Below are positions 8,418-16,540 of a DNA stretch of 64,000 bases, one piece after another. Positions within the stretch are counted from its first letter, which is position 1, and each line of letters starts with the position of its first letter. Source of the stretch: an uncultured SAR116 cluster alpha proteobacterium (GTDB lineage Bacteria > Pseudomonadota > Alphaproteobacteria > Puniceispirillales > Marisalimonadaceae); assembly GCA_902625215.1 (NCBI GenBank), contig CACOAO010000002.1, positions 114,379 to 178,378 on the forward strand, in the 5' to 3' direction. A program made the translations under genes and the position numbers. The notes under the pieces were generated by a model. The model was not told the DNA's origin, did no database searches, and saw only the letters and a program-made list of their open reading frames with translations.

Positions 8418-9554
8418 ATGATGATGACAAAACTTACAATAAATGTAAATGGATATATAGAAGGTTTTTATGGCCGATTATTGAAATGGTCTGAAAGACA
8501 TATTCTCCTTAAAAAATTAAGTTCTTGTAACTTTAATACCTATTTTTATTGCCCAAAAGAAGATTTGAAACACAGACTAAAATGGAGAGAGGCGTATACA
8601 AATAAATGGCTACTTGCTTTCAAGAACTTTTGTGAAACTGCAAAAACTCATAAAGTAAACATTATTATTGGTATTTCACCTGGGTTGGATTTTAATTTTA
8701 AAGAAAATAGTCCTGATTTTAATACACTAGTTAAAAAGGCAAAAATATTAAAGTCAAAAGGAGCAACAAGTATTGTATTAATGTTTGACGATATTGAACC
8801 TTACGCAATTAATGGTAACGTATCAGAGGGTCTTTTGCACGCTAAACTTGCAAATTATCTATCAAAAAAATTGAATGAAGAGATACTTGTTGTGCCGAGA
8901 GTATATTGCGACGAATTAATTGTAAATGGAAGTTCTTACTTGGATGATTTCAATAAAAATTTAAATAAGGATATAACAATATTTTACTGCGGGAAAAAAA
9001 TCATATCAGATACTAATAAAAAAAGAGAATTAAATACAATTCGAAAAACAAGTTCTAATAAAATAATCTTTTGGGATAATTTGTATGCAAATGATTATTG
9101 CCCAAAAAAAATCTTTCTAGGTCCATACTTTGGTAGATCAAATTTTAATAATACAATGGTTAACTTAACTGGACTTATTAAAACAGATTTATTTATCCTT
9201 GATTTGATAAAACTAACTTTTGAGCACGAAAATATAGAAGCTGGTTGGATAAATGTCTTACAAAAATATAATATTCCAAAACAGTTTAACATAATTTGTA
9301 ATTATTTTTTTCCAATTAACTCTAAACAAAAAAATAAAATTAGACTTAACAGTTATCAACAAGAAACTGAAGCACTTGATTTTTTACTGTGGAAGTGGAA
9401 AATTCCTCTTTCTAGAGAATGGTATCAGTATATGTTAATATTAAAACAAGATTTACAACTTTTAAATGAAAATTTAAAAGATAATCGTATAGAAAAAATC
9501 TTTCCAGCACCCTTGAAAGAAGCTTTATTCAAATTGAAATGGAGAAACAAATGA
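8418..9554 (+). CDS. GH84-family beta-N-acetylglucosaminidase
   Basis: The N-terminal GYIEGFYGR, NTYFYCPKED and HRLKWREAY blocks and the catalytic Asp pair in LMFDDIEPY (Asp124-Asp125) identify the GH84 / NAGidase catalytic domain, which uses substrate-assisted hydrolysis of beta-linked GlcNAc. At 378 aa it is little more than the catalytic domain plus a C-terminal helical part; no N-terminal beta domain or carbohydrate-binding module is visible. There is no signal peptide, so it should be cytoplasmic. With ampG, anmK and murQ around, a NagZ-like role (removing GlcNAc from imported GlcNAc-anhydroMurNAc) is inferred. The next gene starts inside its stop codon (ATGA). Confidence 0.85.
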   Translation: MMMTKLTINVNGYIEGFYGRLLKWSERHILLKKLSSCNFNTYFYCPKEDLKHRLKWREAYTNKWLLAFKNFCETAKTHKVNIIIGISPGLDFNFKENSPDFNTLVKKAKILKSKGATSIVLMFDDIEPYAINGNVSEGLLHAKLANYLSKKLNEEILVVPRVYCDELIVNGSSYLDDFNKNLNKDITIFYCGKKIISDTNKKRELNTIRKTSSNKIIFWDNLYANDYCPKKIFLGPYFGRSNFNNTMVNLTGLIKTDLFILDLIKLTFEHENIEAGWINVLQKYNIPKQFNIICNYFFPINSKQKNKIRLNSYQQETEALDFLLWKWKIPLSREWYQYMLILKQDLQLLNENLKDNRIEKIFPAPLKEALFKLKWRNK

Positions 9555-10423
9555 AAAAAATTGGTTTTATTGGATTAGGAAATATGGGTTTTTTTATGTC
9601 AAAAAATCTCTCTACTAATAATTACATTGTAAATGGATATGACGTTAACCAAGAAGTATTTGTAGAATTAAAAGCTTATGGCGTTAATCAAAAATCATCT
9701 ATTGAGGAAGTTAGTCAAGAAAATGAGATTATAATAACCATGCTTCCAAATGGAAAAATAGTTGAGGAAGTATGGACATTATTAATGAAAGATATAAAAC
9801 CAAAAACATTAATTGTTGATTGTTCTACGATTGACATTGAAACAACAAAAAAATTACATAACTTAGCAGAGGGTAAAAAAATCCTATCATTAGACGCTCC
9901 TGTTTCAGGGGGTACTATTGGGGCTAATAATGGCTCTTTAACTTTTATGGTTGGAGGTAAAGTTGAAGCATACAAAAAAATGTTGCCACTATTTGAAATC
10001 ATGGGAAAAAAGTCAATTTTATGTGGTGAAGCTGGATTAGGACAAGCCACTAAAATGTGTAATAATTTGTTGTTAGCAATAACTATGTCTGGTTTAGGTG
10101 AAGCAATCAAATTAGCAAATTCACAACATTTAGATATGAATAAATTCTATGATGTTTTATCAACTTCAACAGGATCTTGTTGGGCTTTAAACAATTACTC
10201 ACCAATAAAAGGAGTTGGACCTAACAGTCCTGCAGATAATGATTTTAAGCCAGGCTTTTCTTCTCAACTTATGTTTAAAGATTTAACTTTAGCTTTATCT
10301 GCTGCTGTTGATGCAAATATTAATTTAGAAATCGGAAAAAAAGTTTTAACTAATTATGAAGAATTAGTAAATAAAAATAAAGGAAATTTAGATTTTTCAA
10401 GCATAGTAAATTTAGAAAAATAA
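9551..10423 (+). CDS. 3-hydroxyisobutyrate dehydrogenase-family NAD(P)-dependent oxidoreductase
   Basis: A beta-hydroxyacid dehydrogenase of 290 aa: GFIGLGNMG Rossmann motif at residues 5-13, DAPVSGGTIGA substrate-binding block, and GLGQATKMCNN with the catalytic Lys. The family includes HIBADH and tartronate-semialdehyde reductase; which substrate is used here is not clear. ATG 9551 is chosen over an in-frame ATG at 9539 because GGAG (9541-9544) sits 6 nt upstream and the start overlaps the GH84 stop as ATGA. The tight coupling to GH84 hints at a role in handling a product of amino-sugar or lactate-ether metabolism, but that is speculation. Confidence 0.87.
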   Translation: MKKIGFIGLGNMGFFMSKNLSTNNYIVNGYDVNQEVFVELKAYGVNQKSSIEEVSQENEIIITMLPNGKIVEEVWTLLMKDIKPKTLIVDCSTIDIETTKKLHNLAEGKKILSLDAPVSGGTIGANNGSLTFMVGGKVEAYKKMLPLFEIMGKKSILCGEAGLGQATKMCNNLLLAITMSGLGEAIKLANSQHLDMNKFYDVLSTSTGSCWALNNYSPIKGVGPNSPADNDFKPGFSSQLMFKDLTLALSAAVDANINLEIGKKVLTNYEELVNKNKGNLDFSSIVNLEK

Positions 10424-10611
10424 CATTGATTTAAAATATTTTATAATCCTAAGATTTTTATCTTTTTTGAATGTTTTTTATTAAGAATTATTCAAGTTCA
10501 CCATTAAGTTAAAATTTGTAACAAAAAAAGTATGTAATTATGTTTTAACAATTATTGACCCGATTACTTAAATGATATCAATTAATATTAAATAGAATCC
10601 AATTAGACTTT

Positions 10612-12615
10612 TTATAATAATGGAGCTATTACCAAACTAACAATAGCCATTACATTAATTAAAATATTCATTGATGGTCCAGAAGTGTCTTTTAATGGAT
10701 CTCCAACTGTGTCTCCTACAACAGCTGCTTTATGAATCTCAGAACCTTTACCACCAAAATTTCCTTTTTCAACAAACTTCTTTGCATTATCCCAAGCACC
10801 ACCGGCATTGGACATCATTAAAGCCATCATTACACAACATATAAGTGCACCACCTAACATTCCCCCTAATGCTTTTGGACCTAATAAAAATCCAACTACG
10901 ACAGGTGATAGTACCGCTAAAGCTCCAGGTAAAATCATTTTTCGCAGCGCAGCTCTTGTTGCAATGTCTACACATCTGGCAGTATCAGGCTTTGCTTTGC
11001 CTTCTAACAAGCCTGGAATTTCTTTGAATTGTCTTCTAATTTCTTTAATCATATCAAAAGCAGCATCCCCTACTGCGGTCATCGTCAATGAACTAACAAT
11101 AAATGGAAAAATCCCACCTAAAAACATTCCACATAAAACTAAGGGATCATTAATAGCTAAAACGAAAGTTGAATCTTTTGCTGAAATTTTCTCAATATAG
11201 GCACTTATTAGGGCTAATGCAGCTAAAGCTGCTGCACTTATAGCAAACCCCTTACCAATGGCTGCTGTTGTGTTCCCAACCTCGTCAAGTGAGTCTGTAA
11301 TATCTCTAGTTTCCTTACCCATTTCAGACATTTCCGCAATACCACCGGCATTATCAGCAACTGGACCATATGCATCTATAGCCATTGTAATACCAACAGT
11401 ACTTAACATACCTACAGCAGCAATACCTACACCATAAAGACCTGCATAAATATTGGATATAAAAATAATACAAACAATTGTTAAAACAGGTATAGCGACG
11501 GATTGCATGCCTGTAGCCAAACCAGAAATTAGGACAGTTGCTGAACCTGTTTCTCCATCTTTAGCAATTTTTTTAACAGGGCTTCCACCTGTATAATATT
11601 CAGTTACTAACCCTACTATAATACCTCCAACTGAACCAACTAATACTGCAATCCATACACCAGTAGAAACATTCATTAAATTAATTAGGAAGTAAGATAA
11701 TATAACAAAAATAATTGCTGATCCTATAGTGCCATATCTTAGAGCTGTTTCAGCACTTTTACTAGAGAAGACCTTTACGGTAAGGATACCCAATAATGAA
11801 CAAACGATACCTAAAGAAGCTAATGCTAAAGGCATAAATTGTAACATATATTGGCTACCACCAAGACTGTTGACTGTGGCACTGGTCATAGAAGCAGCAA
11901 GTGCTATACATGCTATCATAGATCCACAATATGATTCAAAAATATCAGAGCCCATTCCAGCAACATCACCAACGTTATCTCCAACATTATCTGCTATAAC
12001 ACCAGGATTTCTAGGATCATCTTCTGGGATTCCTGCTTCTACTTTTCCTACTAAATCTGCACCAACATCAGCACTCTTAGTAAATATACCACCACCTACT
12101 CTTGAAAACAAAGCTACTGATGAAGCACCCATTGCAAAACCTTCAATTGCATGTATTGTTTTAACGTCACTCGCAAAATAGTGAAATAAGATTCCAACAC
12201 CAAATAAGCCCATTGCAGCAACTGTTAATCCCATAATGGACCCACCATAAAAAGCTATATTTAAAGCCTCAGAAGCGCCTTTTTCATTTGCGGCAACAGC
12301 AGTTCTAACATTAGCCTTTGTTGCTGAATACATTCCTATAAATCCTGCAGTACCTGAACATAAGGCCCCAAGTAAAAATGATATAGCAGTTTGCCATCCA
12401 AGAGAAAAATATAAAGCTAACATGCATACTAAACAAAAAATAGCTAATCTTTTATATTCTGCAGACATAAAAACCATTGCACCAAGATGTATTTCGTCTC
12501 CAATTTCTTTGACACGACCTTCACCTTCAGACGATGACTTAACCTTCAAATAAACGAAATAAGCTGAAAGTAGTCCAAGAAGACCAAGAATAACTGATAT
12601 TAATGAATATGGCAT
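10612..12615 (-). CDS. hppA: membrane-bound ion-translocating pyrophosphatase (K+-dependent type)
   Basis: A 667-aa integral membrane protein with about 16 helices that couples PPi hydrolysis to H+ (or Na+) export. The catalytic loop [20 protein letters not shown] (185-204) and [17 protein letters not shown] (208-224) are intact, as are the late [14 protein letters not shown] residues. In GNTTAA, Ala451 replaces the Lys typical of K+-independent enzymes, so this should be the K+-dependent subfamily; whether it pumps H+ or Na+ I cannot decide. GGGG lies 7 nt before ATG 12615. The 188-nt gap to the convergent upstream gene holds only AT-rich sequence, including a weak 5-bp AAGAT/ATCTT stem with a T tract at 10451-10468. 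Confidence 0.95.
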   Translation of the reverse strand: MPYSLISVILGLLGLLSAYFVYLKVKSSSEGEGRVKEIGDEIHLGAMVFMSAEYKRLAIFCLVCMLALYFSLGWQTAISFLLGALCSGTAGFIGMYSATKANVRTAVAANEKGASEALNIAFYGGSIMGLTVAAMGLFGVGILFHYFASDVKTIHAIEGFAMGASSVALFSRVGGGIFTKSADVGADLVGKVEAGIPEDDPRNPGVIADNVGDNVGDVAGMGSDIFESYCGSMIACIALAASMTSATVNSLGGSQYMLQFMPLALASLGIVCSLLGILTVKVFSSKSAETALRYGTIGSAIIFVILSYFLINLMNVSTGVWIAVLVGSVGGIIVGLVTEYYTGGSPVKKIAKDGETGSATVLISGLATGMQSVAIPVLTIVCIIFISNIYAGLYGVGIAAVGMLSTVGITMAIDAYGPVADNAGGIAEMSEMGKETRDITDSLDEVGNTTAAIGKGFAISAAALAALALISAYIEKISAKDSTFVLAINDPLVLCGMFLGGIFPFIVSSLTMTAVGDAAFDMIKEIRRQFKEIPGLLEGKAKPDTARCVDIATRAALRKMILPGALAVLSPVVVGFLLGPKALGGMLGGALICCVMMALMMSNAGGAWDNAKKFVEKGNFGGKGSEIHKAAVVGDTVGDPLKDTSGPSMNILINVMAIVSLVIAPLL

Positions 12616-12698
12616 ATATAACCCCGATTTTATTTAAAAAATCTACTTTTAATTCGATTAATTAAATCTGTAAAGTTTTATATTTTTTATTACTAATT

Positions 12699-13235
12699 TT
12701 AAATTTTTATATATATATTATCTCGAAGATTCTTAATTAAAAAAACTAGATCTTTTTTTTTCAATGCAATACAGCCAGCAGTGTTTCTATAATCTGAGAA
12801 ACTACAATGAATAAAAATTGCGCTTCCTTTATTTTTAATTATTGGTTTAACATTGTGTGAGGTCACAATTATTATATCATATACCTCATCTTCTCTCCAT
12901 AACATTTCATGATTAATATTTGGCGAAAGAGAATTTTTAATTTTAATATATTTGTTGTAAAAATGACTTTCAATATCATCACACCATGCACAATTTTTTG
13001 TTAATTTATTAATTTTTAAAATATTTTTTTTGCTAATTTTTGGTCTTAATACTTTATCAGATCTGTAATAAATAGTTTTTAAATACCACTTCCCTAGAGG
13101 AGTTGACATATCACCTTCTATTTTCTTTGCTGCTTGTTTAAAGCCTCCATCACCTATTTGACATCTAAAAATTCTATTACCAACTTTTAGAAAATAATTA
13201 TTATTAAGATTTATAACAAACCAATTTTTATTCAT
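12699..13235 (-). CDS. YkuD-fold L,D-transpeptidase-family protein, apparently cytoplasmic
   Basis: A 178-aa protein of the COG3786-type YkuD group. GDMSTPLGKWYL (41-52) matches the conserved substrate-side block and the active site is His143 in FIHCS with Cys155 in NTAGCIAL. The Ser/Thr-His-Gly-Cys motif of classic L,D-transpeptidases is replaced by Thr-Ala-Gly-Cys, as is usual in this subgroup. No signal peptide or membrane segment is visible. A cytoplasmic YkuD enzyme, ElsL of Acinetobacter baumannii, is known to act as an L,D-carboxypeptidase in murein recycling, so that function is a plausible inference here, next to divergent ampG. A TATAAT lies 5 nt before the ATG. Confidence 0.8.
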   Translation of the reverse strand: MNKNWFVINLNNNYFLKVGNRIFRCQIGDGGFKQAAKKIEGDMSTPLGKWYLKTIYYRSDKVLRPKISKKNILKINKLTKNCAWCDDIESHFYNKYIKIKNSLSPNINHEMLWREDEVYDIIIVTSHNVKPIIKNKGSAIFIHCSFSDYRNTAGCIALKKKDLVFLIKNLRDNIYIKI

Positions 13236-13240
13236 AAGTA

Positions 13241-13246
13241 ATTATA
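13241..13246 (-). promoter_or_regulatory. -10 box 5 nt before the YkuD gene
   Basis: TATAAT on the minus strand ending 5 nt before ATG 13235; no Shine-Dalgarno in between. Consistent with a leaderless transcript. Confidence 0.42.
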
Positions 13247-13321
13247 GATAATTTAATCAAACAAAAAATATATTTTTGTGTAAAATTAAGGTAAATCTAT
13301 TATTAATTTTTCGGATTATTT

Positions 13322-13327
13322 TATTAT
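13322..13327 (+). promoter_or_regulatory. -10-like box abutting ampG
   Basis: TATTAT ends one base before ATG 13329, again with no Shine-Dalgarno. It differs by one base from the consensus, so support is weaker than for the neighbouring genes. Confidence 0.3.
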
Positions 13328-13328
13328 C

Positions 13329-14699
13329 ATGGAACAAAAACAAACTTTGCTTCAATCAATTTTAGTCTACAAAGACTTAAGAATGCTAAAAATTTTACTT
13401 ATCGGTGCTATCAGTGGGTTTCCATGGGTACTTATAGCTAGTAGTTTAAGCCTTTGGCTAAAAGAAGAAGGATTAAGTAGGTCTACTATTGGTTGGGCAG
13501 GTTTAATATTTAGTGTCTATGCATTTAATTATTTATGGGCACCAATTATAGATAGAATTCAAATACCCATAATAACTAAAAAACTCGGTCACCGAAGGGG
13601 ATGGATATTTTTAATGCAAGTGACCATTATATCAAGTTTGTTAGTTTGGAGTTTGATTAATCCGTCTCAAAACTTAACTTTATTAATTTTTATTGGATTA
13701 ATAATTGCTGTAGCTTCAGCCACACAAGACATAAATCTTGACGCTCTAAGAATTGAACAAATAAATGAAAATGAAGGTAAAGCTATGGCGGCCGGAGCAG
13801 CTATTGCAGTTGTTGGTTGGTGGACTGGTTATAAATTAGGTGGTATTGTAGCTTTGTTTACTGCAGAATATTTTGAAAGCATTGGTATTGACAATTACTG
13901 GCAAGCAACCTTCTTAGTATTAGGGGTTGTAATAATTTTGATGAATATTGGTTTGATGTTTATCCATGAACCAATTGAAACTAACAGAAGAATAAATCAA
14001 AAAGAAACTGATAAAATCATTGCACAAAAACTTGGATCTAGTAACTTTTTTAAGAAATTTATTGTATATATTACGGGAACTATATTTGGTCCTATAGTTA
14101 ACTTTTTTTATAAAAATGGATTTGCTATAGCTGCAGGCATATTAGGTTTTGTTTTCTTATTTAAAATTGGAGAAGCATTTCTTGGACGTATGTCTATTGT
14201 TTTTTATAAGGAGATTGGATTTTCTAAAGGGGACATTGCAATTTACTCAAAAGGACTGGGTTGGATAACAACTGTTGTTTTCACCTTATTAGGTGGTGTG
14301 ATGGCAATGAGAGTGGGTACAATAAAAACTATGTTCTTTGCTGGGGGATTAATGGCTTTAACAAATCTTTTATTCGCCATATTGGCTTGGACAGGAAGAT
14401 CTGAGTTATTGTTTGCAATTGCAGTTATTGCTGATGATATTACCGCAGCATTTGCAACAGTAGCTTTTGTTGCATTTATCTCATTATTAGTAGATAGAAC
14501 TTATACTGCTACACAATATGCTTTACTCGCATCAATAGGAACTGCTGGTCGAACAACTCTTGCTTCATCTTCAGGAGCTCTTGTAGATTGGCTTAACGGA
14601 GATTGGGGAACTTTTTTTATTTTGACTACAATAATGGTTATTCCTTCTCTAATATGTTTATGGTTTATAAGGAAGAAAATAAAATTTGGTATTCAATAA
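13329..14699 (+). CDS. ampG: AmpG-family muropeptide permease
   Basis: A 456-aa MFS-type inner-membrane protein with at least 12 hydrophobic segments. The family-specific N-terminus (LLIGAISGFPW, LWLKEEGLSRSTIGW, YAFNYLWAPIID) and the ATQDINLDALRIE block match AmpG, which imports GlcNAc-anhydroMurNAc and its peptides using the proton gradient. A long polar loop lies in the middle (about residues 222-255). It is divergent from the YkuD gene across 93 nt and supplies the import step for the recycling enzymes encoded within the preceding 13 kb. Confidence 0.93.
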   Translation: MEQKQTLLQSILVYKDLRMLKILLIGAISGFPWVLIASSLSLWLKEEGLSRSTIGWAGLIFSVYAFNYLWAPIIDRIQIPIITKKLGHRRGWIFLMQVTIISSLLVWSLINPSQNLTLLIFIGLIIAVASATQDINLDALRIEQINENEGKAMAAGAAIAVVGWWTGYKLGGIVALFTAEYFESIGIDNYWQATFLVLGVVIILMNIGLMFIHEPIETNRRINQKETDKIIAQKLGSSNFFKKFIVYITGTIFGPIVNFFYKNGFAIAAGILGFVFLFKIGEAFLGRMSIVFYKEIGFSKGDIAIYSKGLGWITTVVFTLLGGVMAMRVGTIKTMFFAGGLMALTNLLFAILAWTGRSELLFAIAVIADDITAAFATVAFVAFISLLVDRTYTATQYALLASIGTAGRTTLASSSGALVDWLNGDWGTFFILTTIMVIPSLICLWFIRKKIKFGIQ

Positions 14700-14743
14700 T
14701 TACCATTTTATATTTGTCTTTAATACCTGTGAGTAAAATTTAA

Positions 14744-14757
14744 ACCTAAATTTAGGT
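14744..14757. promoter_or_regulatory. perfect 14-bp palindrome upstream of the O-antigen ligase gene
   Basis: ACCTAAATTTAGGT is a perfect palindrome with no loop, so it is better as a protein-binding site than as an RNA hairpin. A TATAAT follows at 14767-14772; a -35 element 17 nt upstream would fall at 14744-14749, inside the palindrome. This is the layout of a repressor operator, but no regulator is encoded nearby. Confidence 0.45.
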
Positions 14758-14766
14758 CTCAGAATT

Positions 14767-14772
14767 TATAAT
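14767..14772 (+). promoter_or_regulatory. -10 box of the O-antigen ligase gene
   Basis: TATAAT 73 nt before ATG 14845. No good -35 hexamer; the position is taken by the palindrome at 14744-14757. Confidence 0.4.
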
Positions 14773-14844
14773 ATTAAACTTGTTTTTAAGAATAAATTGT
14801 TTAATAACAATCACCAAATACATATCTTATTTTTGGAACTGATA

Positions 14845-16116
14845 ATGTTGAAGTATATTTCCATCCCTGAACTTAATTTTGTAAAAAGTTGGAAAGAAGG
14901 TCTAATTAAAATTAGATCTCTAAGCAAATTTGATAAATATATGACAATTTTCTGGTTGCTTGGACCGTTTATATATTTAATTGAAAGAGATCCCGCAGAT
15001 CTATGGTTATCTTTTTTGAGCATTGCATTTTTGTTTAGATGTCTAAAAAATCAAGATTGGAGTTGGACATCACAACTATGGTTTAAAAGTGCTTTTGCGT
15101 TGTGGGCCTTTGGTTTATTTTCTGCGTTAACAAGCCAAGACCCTTTTTTTACATTTCAACAAGGTTTAGTTTGGATACGTTTTCCACTCTATGTGGCCGC
15201 TGCACAAGTATGGCTTGCAAAAGATAGAGATATTAGAATTGTAATGTTGTTGTCAATGTTAATAGGTATGTTAATGATGTGCGGAATTTTGATTGCAGAA
15301 GCCATAATTGAACCTAAAACACGGCTTACTTGGCCATATGGAGATCTAGTGCCTGGAGGATATATTGCTAAAGTTTCGTTACCTTTGTTTTGTGTTTTAA
15401 TAGCAATTGCAGTTAGCAAGAAAAGCAAAGCAGGTTTGTTTTCTGGTATAATTGGTTTTTTGTCTATAGGAGTATCTGTTCTAACTGGTGAAAGAAATAA
15501 TTTTCTTATCAGAGCATGTGGAGGTATTTTAGCTAGTATAGTTTGGAAACCAAAATTTATAATGATATCAACTTTAATTATTATTGAAATTTTTGCAATC
15601 TTAGTTATTTTTTTTAGTCGCTCTGATTTAACAGACCGTTTTGGTAAACAATTCCTAAATAGCATTCCTATCACTAACACATCGGATGATAATCCATATT
15701 GGGGATCTTGGCGAGGTGGCATTCAACAGGGCTTAATTACACCTGTTAAAGGTATAGGTCCTTCTGGTACCAGAAAAACGTGTATTAACTTGAACACAAA
15801 TCTACCTGAATGGTTGCCAGGCAAGAATTATTGTGGCAACCATCCTCATAATTTTTATATACAATTATTTGCTGAAGTAGGGATAATTGGGTTGTTGATA
15901 GGATGCATAATGTTTTGTTCATTAATTAAAACTTGCTATAATGCCAGATTAAAAAATTTCAATTGCCCAATGGCTGCAACAGCATTCGTTGTTCCGTTTG
16001 GATTATTTTTTCCGATTCAACAATTTGGAAGTTTTTATGGTCAATGGGGTAATTTATTTACTTGGTTTGCCATAGCTTTTGCTGTTTCACAATATCAAGA
16101 TTGGCGAAAGAATTAA
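14845..16116 (+). CDS. O-antigen ligase (WaaL)-like membrane protein
   Basis: A 423-aa protein with roughly ten hydrophobic segments and one large periplasmic-type loop at about residues 270-345 containing GIGPSG, RKTC and HPHNFYIQLFAEVGIIG. The HPHN...E.G pattern is the hallmark of the Wzy/WaaL-C ligase fold, with the loop His needed for transfer of lipid-linked glycan. I prefer ATG 14845 to an upstream in-frame TTG at 14797 because GGA lies 7 nt before 14845. Whether it is a ligase to lipid A core, a Wzy-type polymerase or a protein glycosylation ligase cannot be told apart here; the nearby rhamnose and mannose nucleotide-sugar genes fit any of them. Confidence 0.8.
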   Translation: MLKYISIPELNFVKSWKEGLIKIRSLSKFDKYMTIFWLLGPFIYLIERDPADLWLSFLSIAFLFRCLKNQDWSWTSQLWFKSAFALWAFGLFSALTSQDPFFTFQQGLVWIRFPLYVAAAQVWLAKDRDIRIVMLLSMLIGMLMMCGILIAEAIIEPKTRLTWPYGDLVPGGYIAKVSLPLFCVLIAIAVSKKSKAGLFSGIIGFLSIGVSVLTGERNNFLIRACGGILASIVWKPKFIMISTLIIIEIFAILVIFFSRSDLTDRFGKQFLNSIPITNTSDDNPYWGSWRGGIQQGLITPVKGIGPSGTRKTCINLNTNLPEWLPGKNYCGNHPHNFYIQLFAEVGIIGLLIGCIMFCSLIKTCYNARLKNFNCPMAATAFVVPFGLFFPIQQFGSFYGQWGNLFTWFAIAFAVSQYQDWRKN

Positions 16117-16214
16117 ATAACTTAAAAATACTTATTTTAAATTTTAAAAAATAAATGTTAAAATTTACTCCATATAAATTAGTTGTTAGTATAAATGTAA
16201 GGTATGTTAATTAT

Positions 16215-16273
16215 TTGGTAAAAATTTAATTTCTGAGGTAAAAACAATTTTACCAATAAAAATGTCTCAGAAA
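16215..16273. repeat. interleaved inverted repeats with alternative pairings
   Basis: Four arms in the order A-B-A'-B': TTGGTAAAA (16215-16223), TTTCTGAG (16230-16237), TTTTACCAA (16248-16256), CTCAGAAA (16266-16273). A pairs with A' over 9 bp and B with B' over 8 bp, which would be an H-type pseudoknot. Alternatively GGTAAAA (16237-16243) pairs with TTTTACC (16248-16254) around a 4-nt loop, nested inside B-B'. It could be a terminator region for both convergent genes or part of a small RNA. Confidence 0.4.
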
Positions 16274-16331
16274 AATTTATGTTTTTGCTAATTCTTTTAA
16301 TTAAGGCTATTAAAAAAAATTAACTGTCGAT

Positions 16332-16350
16332 TATGATCGTATTGATCATA
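16332..16350. repeat. 7-bp inverted repeat in the long spacer
   Basis: TATGATC (16332-16338) and GATCATA (16344-16350) around a 5-nt loop. Function unknown; it is near neither gene start. Confidence 0.3.
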
Positions 16351-16540
16351 TGTTCTATGACGAAGCATATTAATTTATAATTATTTAATATTTAAAAAAT
16401 CATAAAAAAAGTATTTATTATTTTGACAATAAGTTCGACAAATTGATTTAAAAATTTCGTATTAGAAGTGACAAAAAATGTAAAATAAAAAATGGGGTTA
16501 ATTTTTACTATAAATTATGTAAAGAGTATGTAAGGTTAAA

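Larger units (their letters stand above)
16117..16540. other. 424-nt spacer between convergent genes
   Basis: The longest gene-free stretch in the window. It holds a set of overlapping inverted repeats at 16215-16273, a 7-bp inverted repeat at 16332-16350, and an isolated TTGACA at 16424-16429 without a clear -10 or a downstream gene on that strand. A 24-codon open frame at 16155-16229 has no Shine-Dalgarno and no recognisable product. No tRNA or known RNA family was recognised. Confidence 0.6.

Noticed and set aside
10451..10468. Intrinsic terminator after the HIBADH-like gene
   Set aside because: The AAGAT/ATCTT stem is 5 bp with one G-C pair; too weak to separate from random AT-rich sequence.
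11729..12181. 150-codon plus-strand frame antisense to hppA
   Set aside because: Shadow of a highly conserved membrane protein gene; no Shine-Dalgarno and no recognisable product.
16155..16229. 24-codon open frame in the long spacer
   Set aside because: No Shine-Dalgarno, no homology I recognise, and it runs into the inverted-repeat element; likely chance.
16424..16452. TTGACA as a promoter for a small RNA
   Set aside because: The hexamer 17 nt downstream (ATTTAA) is a poor -10 and no gene or clear terminator follows on the plus strand.
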